NCBI GenBank assembly: GCA_035308365.1
Contig: DATGGU010000079.1
Span: 1 to 64,000, forward strand
Origin: PALSA-505 sp035308365
GTDB lineage: Bacteria > Actinomycetota > Actinomycetes > Streptosporangiales > Streptosporangiaceae
DNA: 64,000 nt
Direction of reading: 5' to 3'
A model generated the notes under the pieces. The model made no database searches. It was not told the origin of the DNA and worked only from the letters and a program-made list of their open reading frames with translations. Positions 60,945 to 64,000 of the stretch are shown one piece after another. A program made the translations under genes and the position numbers. Each line of letters opens with the position of its first letter. Position 1 is the first letter of the stretch.

Positions 60945-61862
60945 CTACCTGAACTGGGGAAGGATCTCGGCCGCGAGCACCTCCATGTGCTCGGCCTGAT
61001 CGAACATCGGCGTGAACAGGACCAGCTCCGCGCCCGCCTCGATCACCTCGGCCAGCCCGCGCACGCAGTCGGCCACCGTGCCCGCGACCGGGACGTCCTC
61101 GATGCCCGGCACGCCGTTGTCATACAGCCCGTGCAACGCCTCGCTGACCCGGGCCCTGGCCCGCGCGGCGTTCTCGTCCACCGCGATGTACACCCGTTTG
61201 GCGATGGGAAACTCGCTGGCTGGCCGGCCCGCCTCGGCCAGCGTCTCGCGCGCGAGGCGCACCTGCCCGGCGAACGCCTCGGTGGTCGTGGAGCCCGCAC
61301 CGAAGAACCCGTCGCCCAGCCGCACGGCCCGGCGCACCGCGGCAGGCGCCGACCCACCGAACCACAGCGGCGGATACGGCTTCTGGAATGGCTTGGGTTC
61401 CTGCGCTTCGTCCCTCAGCTGCCAGAACTCCCCGTCGAAGGTCACCCTGGGCTGCGTCCACAGCCCCTTCATCAGGGCCACCCCCTCGGTGAACCGGGCG
61501 ATGTAGCGATCCGGGTCCACGCCGAACGCCGCGAACGGCCGCCACTTGCCGCCGGTGCCCACGCCGATCTCGATCCGGCCCCGGCTGATCTGGTCCAGCG
61601 TGCTCAGGCTCTTCGCCAGGTGCACCGGGCTGTGCAGGGTGGATACGAACACCACGCAGCCCAGCCGCATCCGCTCGGTGCACGCCGCCGCGTAGGTCAT
61701 CGCCTCGATCGGCCCGAGCTGCGGCTCGGGTGACAGCGTCTGCTCCAGCGCCCAGGCGCTCTCGTAGCCCAGCTCCTCGGCGCGCCTGAAGTAGGCCGCG
61801 AACGCTGCCGGGTCGAACTCGCCGTCGGAATAGAACTGAGGGATCGCGATCGCGAAGCGCAT
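60945..61862 (-). CDS. F420-type luciferase-like oxidoreductase
   Basis: 305 residues. LLM family: MRFAIAIPQFYSDGEFDPAA, ELGYESAWALEQ, RGRIEIGVGTGGKWRPFAAF and FDGEFWQLRDEAQEPKPFQK, then PLWFGGSAPAAVRRAVRLG. The N-terminal beta strand (FAIAIPQF) is the diagnostic one. ATG 61862 (or 61871, three residues earlier) is chosen; longer in-frame codons up to 62666 run antisense through the DUF5996 gene. A second LLM gene is at 17.7 kb; the two are not close copies. Confidence 0.88.
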   Translation of the reverse strand: MRFAIAIPQFYSDGEFDPAAFAAYFRRAEELGYESAWALEQTLSPEPQLGPIEAMTYAAACTERMRLGCVVFVSTLHSPVHLAKSLSTLDQISRGRIEIGVGTGGKWRPFAAFGVDPDRYIARFTEGVALMKGLWTQPRVTFDGEFWQLRDEAQEPKPFQKPYPPLWFGGSAPAAVRRAVRLGDGFFGAGSTTTEAFAGQVRLARETLAEAGRPASEFPIAKRVYIAVDENAARARARVSEALHGLYDNGVPGIEDVPVAGTVADCVRGLAEVIEAGAELVLFTPMFDQAEHMEVLAAEILPQFR

Positions 61863-61922
61863 GGGCCGCATCGTACCGGCCCAGGTTGAGGCGCCAGCGG
61901 CAAGTGGCATACCCTCCGAGCC

Positions 61923-62843
61923 ATGTCCTCGGGCTGGCCGGAACTGTCCTATGAGCGGTGGCGCGAGACCTGCGACACCCTGCACGCGCACACACAGGTG
62001 CTTGGCAAGCTGGCGGCCAGGCTCGCCCCGCCGGAGCCGCAGTTGCAGCACGCGGCGCTGCGGCTGACCGCGCGCGGCTGGGAAACCTATCCGCTGCCCG
62101 CGCCCGACGGCTCGGGCGCGCTGGTCGTGGCGCTGGACCTGCACGCCCACGAGGCGGTGGTCGAGCACACCAGCAGGGCGGCCAGGCGCATCCCGCTCAC
62201 GCCGCACCGCCCGGTCGGCGCGGTCACCCGGGACGTGCTGGCGGCGGCCCGGGAGCTCGGCGGGCCGGTGGAGATCGATCCGGTGCCGCAGGAGGTGCCA
62301 TGGACCGTCCCGCTGGACGCCGACGACGTGCACGCGCACTACGACCCGGCCGAGGTGGCCGTCTACTTCACCGCCGCCACCCAGGTAGCGCTGGTGCTGG
62401 CCGAGTACCGCGCCCCCTACCGTGGCCGGTCCACCCCGGTCAACGCCTGGTGGGGCTCGTTCGACCTGGCGGTGAGCCTGTTCTCCGGCGAGCCGGCCGA
62501 CCCGCCGTCGCAGGACTTCATCATGCGCAATGCCATGGACGCCCAGGAGATCGCCGTCGGCTGGTGGCCCGGTGACCAGCGTTACAACAAGGCAGCGTTC
62601 TACGCCTACACCCACCCGGTGCCGGAGGGCTTCGCCAGCCTGACCCTGACCCCGCCGGGCGCACACTGGAACCCGGTGCTCGGCGAGTTCGTCCTCGACT
62701 GGGACAACGTCCGCGCGGCCCCCGACTCCCGCGCCGCCGCCCTGGAGTTCGCCCGCTCGGCCTTCCGCCAGACCTGCGCCGCCTGCGGGTGGGATCCCGC
62801 CCTGGCCGCCAGCACCGACGGAACACCGCCACCGGTCAGCTAG
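61923..62843 (+). CDS. DUF5996 family protein
   Basis: 306 residues without signal peptide or membrane helix. The opening SGWPELSYERWRETCDTLHA and the blocks YDPAEVAVYFTAATQVALVL, RSTPVNAWWGSFDLAVSLFS, RNAMDAQEIAVGWWPGDQRY and FYAYTHPVPEGF match DUF5996, a family of unknown function in actinobacteria and others. It is divergent from the LLM oxidoreductase with a 60-base gap. Many conserved Trp and His residues suggest an enzyme. Confidence 0.8.
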   Translation: MSSGWPELSYERWRETCDTLHAHTQVLGKLAARLAPPEPQLQHAALRLTARGWETYPLPAPDGSGALVVALDLHAHEAVVEHTSRAARRIPLTPHRPVGAVTRDVLAAARELGGPVEIDPVPQEVPWTVPLDADDVHAHYDPAEVAVYFTAATQVALVLAEYRAPYRGRSTPVNAWWGSFDLAVSLFSGEPADPPSQDFIMRNAMDAQEIAVGWWPGDQRYNKAAFYAYTHPVPEGFASLTLTPPGAHWNPVLGEFVLDWDNVRAAPDSRAAALEFARSAFRQTCAACGWDPALAASTDGTPPPVS

Positions 62844-62872
62844 CGCCGCTGCCGGGACCGTCTCGTCGCTGA

Positions 62873-63559
62873 TCAGCCGCCGGGGTGGTTGCCGGGGCTG
62901 GGGTGGCGGAACTCGGCGCGCCAGCGGCGGGCGCCGGTGTCGCGCAGATCCTCGATCTCCACCGGCTCCAGCACACCCTCGCCGATGGCGTCGATCTCCG
63001 CTCTGGTGAGCGGCCAGGGTGGGCCCTCGCCGGGGTCGTCGCGGGAGTCCCGGGCGCGGGCGTTGACGATCAGCGTTCCGCCCGGCGCCACCATGGGAGC
63101 GACGTTGCGGATCGCCGTGGCCCGGGGCGGGTCGGGCAGCGACTGCAGGGTCAGGCTCTCCACCACCAGGTCGAACGCCTGCCGCCAGGCGGCGGGCGGG
63201 TCGAGCAGGTCCGCGGTGACGTAGTCCACCGTGGTGAGCGGATACCGGCGGCGGGCCGTCCGGATCGCGCTGACCGAGATGTCGAAGGCGACCGTGACGA
63301 AGCCCAGCCCGGCGATGAACTCGGCGTCATCGCCCAGGCCGCAGCCGATGATGAGGGCCTGGCGGCCGTCACCTCGAAGCTCGCGCTCCTTCACCCACTC
63401 GACCAGCAGCCGGTGCGGCGCCCCGCGATCCCATGGCACCTCTGCCCGGCCGGTCTCGGCCTTGGCGTACAGCCGCTCGAACCAGGCCGTCGGGTCGCCC
63501 GCGCCGATCGCTTCGGCGGCGAGGACGTGGGCGTACTCGTCGGGGTCGGGCTTGTGCAT
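62873..63559 (-). CDS. class I SAM methyltransferase (TPMT-like)
   Basis: 228 residues. SAM site: ALIIGCGLGDDAEFIAGLGF (motif I), VTVAFDISVSAIRTARRRYP (acidic loop) and YVTADLLDPPAAW. RAEVPWDRGAPHRLLVEWV near the start is the TPMT/class I opening with Trp. The C-terminus RDTGARRWRAEFRHP is the final strand. The substrate is unknown. Its ATG starts one base after the stop of the next upstream gene, so the two form an operon. Confidence 0.88.
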   Translation of the reverse strand: MHKPDPDEYAHVLAAEAIGAGDPTAWFERLYAKAETGRAEVPWDRGAPHRLLVEWVKERELRGDGRQALIIGCGLGDDAEFIAGLGFVTVAFDISVSAIRTARRRYPLTTVDYVTADLLDPPAAWRQAFDLVVESLTLQSLPDPPRATAIRNVAPMVAPGGTLIVNARARDSRDDPGEGPPWPLTRAEIDAIGEGVLEPVEIEDLRDTGARRWRAEFRHPSPGNHPGG

Positions 63560-64000
63560 TTACGGCTCCCAGATCGCGTGGTCGTGAGCGAAGACGACCC
63601 GCGCCGGGTCGAGTCGCTGTAGCCGGTCTATCCAGTGCGGGAAGTCTGGCAGCCCGGTCTGCTGATGGCCGCCGGCCCTGGCGCGCCAGGCAAGCACATC
63701 GGCGCTGTAGGCGGTGGCCGTGTCGTGGCTCTGCCCGGCGATGATGACGGTCCCGTCGGCGCGGCGGACGATGAGCGACTGATGGCCTGCGGTGTGCCCC
63801 GGTGTGGGCACGATCAGCACGCCGGGCAGCACCTCGGCCTCGCCGTCCAGCACCTCGTAGCGCAGGCCGGGCGCGTCCACGAGCTCGGGCAGCGTGTAGT
63901 CCGCAGCCGTCCGGGCGGTCTCCAGTTCGGTCCGCTGGGTGAAGATCGGCCGGTTGGGGAGGCCGGGATTCCCGCCGCAATGATCGAAGTGGAGGTGACA
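63560..64000 (-). CDS. MBL-fold metallohydrolase, 3' part only
   Basis: Partial at the window edge. The retained 146 residues include the metal motif HLHFDHCGGN (two His and Asp of the binuclear site) near the cut end, then VPTPGHTAGHQSLIV (the third His), VIIAGQSHDTA (Asp-equivalent His) and VVFAHDHAIWEP (final His). These match lactonase-type metallo-beta-lactamase-fold enzymes. It abuts the methyltransferase gene, TAA then ATG, with no gap. Confidence 0.85.
   Translation of the reverse strand, partial: CHLHFDHCGGNPGLPNRPIFTQRTELETARTAADYTLPELVDAPGLRYEVLDGEAEVLPGVLIVPTPGHTAGHQSLIVRRADGTVIIAGQSHDTATAYSADVLAWRARAGGHQQTGLPDFPHWIDRLQRLDPARVVFAHDHAIWEP

Noticed and set aside
61865..62666. N-terminal extension of the LLM oxidoreductase
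   Set aside because: The upstream part is antisense to the DUF5996 gene and has no coding pattern; ATG 61862 begins the family alignment.

Overview
The window is high-GC DNA (roughly 70% by eye) with frequent GTG/TTG starts, ATGA stop-start overlaps and several apparently leaderless promoters. Two luciferase-like F420-type oxidoreductases, an Eis-type acetyltransferase, a PF04672-type methyltransferase, a mycobacterial-type LpqY-SugABC transporter and a hopanoid cluster all point to a filamentous actinomycete, probably near Streptosporangiales. Genus cannot be fixed from the sequence alone. I see no rRNA, tRNA, CRISPR array or intact insertion sequence.

Layout. 0-2.1 kb: a small membrane protein, a metallophosphoesterase and a ParB-like protein, ending at a strong bidirectional terminator. 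2.1-6.6 kb (minus): a trehalose-type ABC importer in the order lpqY-sugA-sugB-sugC read from the promoter, with a LacI-type palindrome upstream. 6.9-11.8 kb: XdhC, a SAM methyltransferase, a MocA-like nucleotidyltransferase, an aldose 1-epimerase and a DUF2877 (AllH-like) protein. 12-13.5 kb: a pair of uncharacterised minus-strand genes. 13.8-17.6 kb: a fully overlapping shikimate operon, aroC-aroK-aroB-aroQ-second shikimate kinase; the last gene carries an in-frame 15-bp minisatellite. 17.7-25.6 kb: an F420-type oxidoreductase, a decayed glycosidase remnant, a MocR regulator facing an EamA exporter across three matching 46-bp operator units, a B3/4-domain protein, then the conserved pepQ-efp-nusB block.

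25.9-38.9 kb: a PadR-controlled ABC exporter (padR, ATPase, FtsX permease), an Eis-like acetyltransferase, a SpoIIE-type phosphatase, a GntR regulator, two adjacent membrane proteins with matching DPW-rich tails, a NarL-type two-component pair, a winged-helix/coiled-coil protein and a maleylpyruvate-isomerase-like protein. 39.5-48.7 kb: the hopanoid operon hpnC-hpnD-hpnE-polyprenyl synthase-shc-(hpnG fused to ispH)-hpnH, preceded by a tandem, 60-bp-phased operator-like repeat. It would make squalene from farnesyl diphosphate, cyclise it to hopene, add adenosine (HpnH) and trim the adenosyl adduct (HpnG). IspH is the last step of MEP-pathway isoprenoid supply.

48.7-64 kb is more eroded. It holds several gene remnants, a TetR/alpha-beta-hydrolase pair whose operator is centred on the hydrolase start codon, an OmpR-type two-component system with a MacB/FtsX-type ABC exporter and a broken chimeric copy of that exporter, a secreted hydrolase, a NUDIX protein, a secreted BNR-repeat (sialidase-like) protein, a second F420-type oxidoreductase, a DUF5996 protein, a methyltransferase and a truncated metallo-beta-lactamase-fold hydrolase at the edge. 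The most unusual item is the HpnG-IspH fusion. Next are the triple MocR operator, the chimeric ABC remnant and the start-codon-centred TetR operator.
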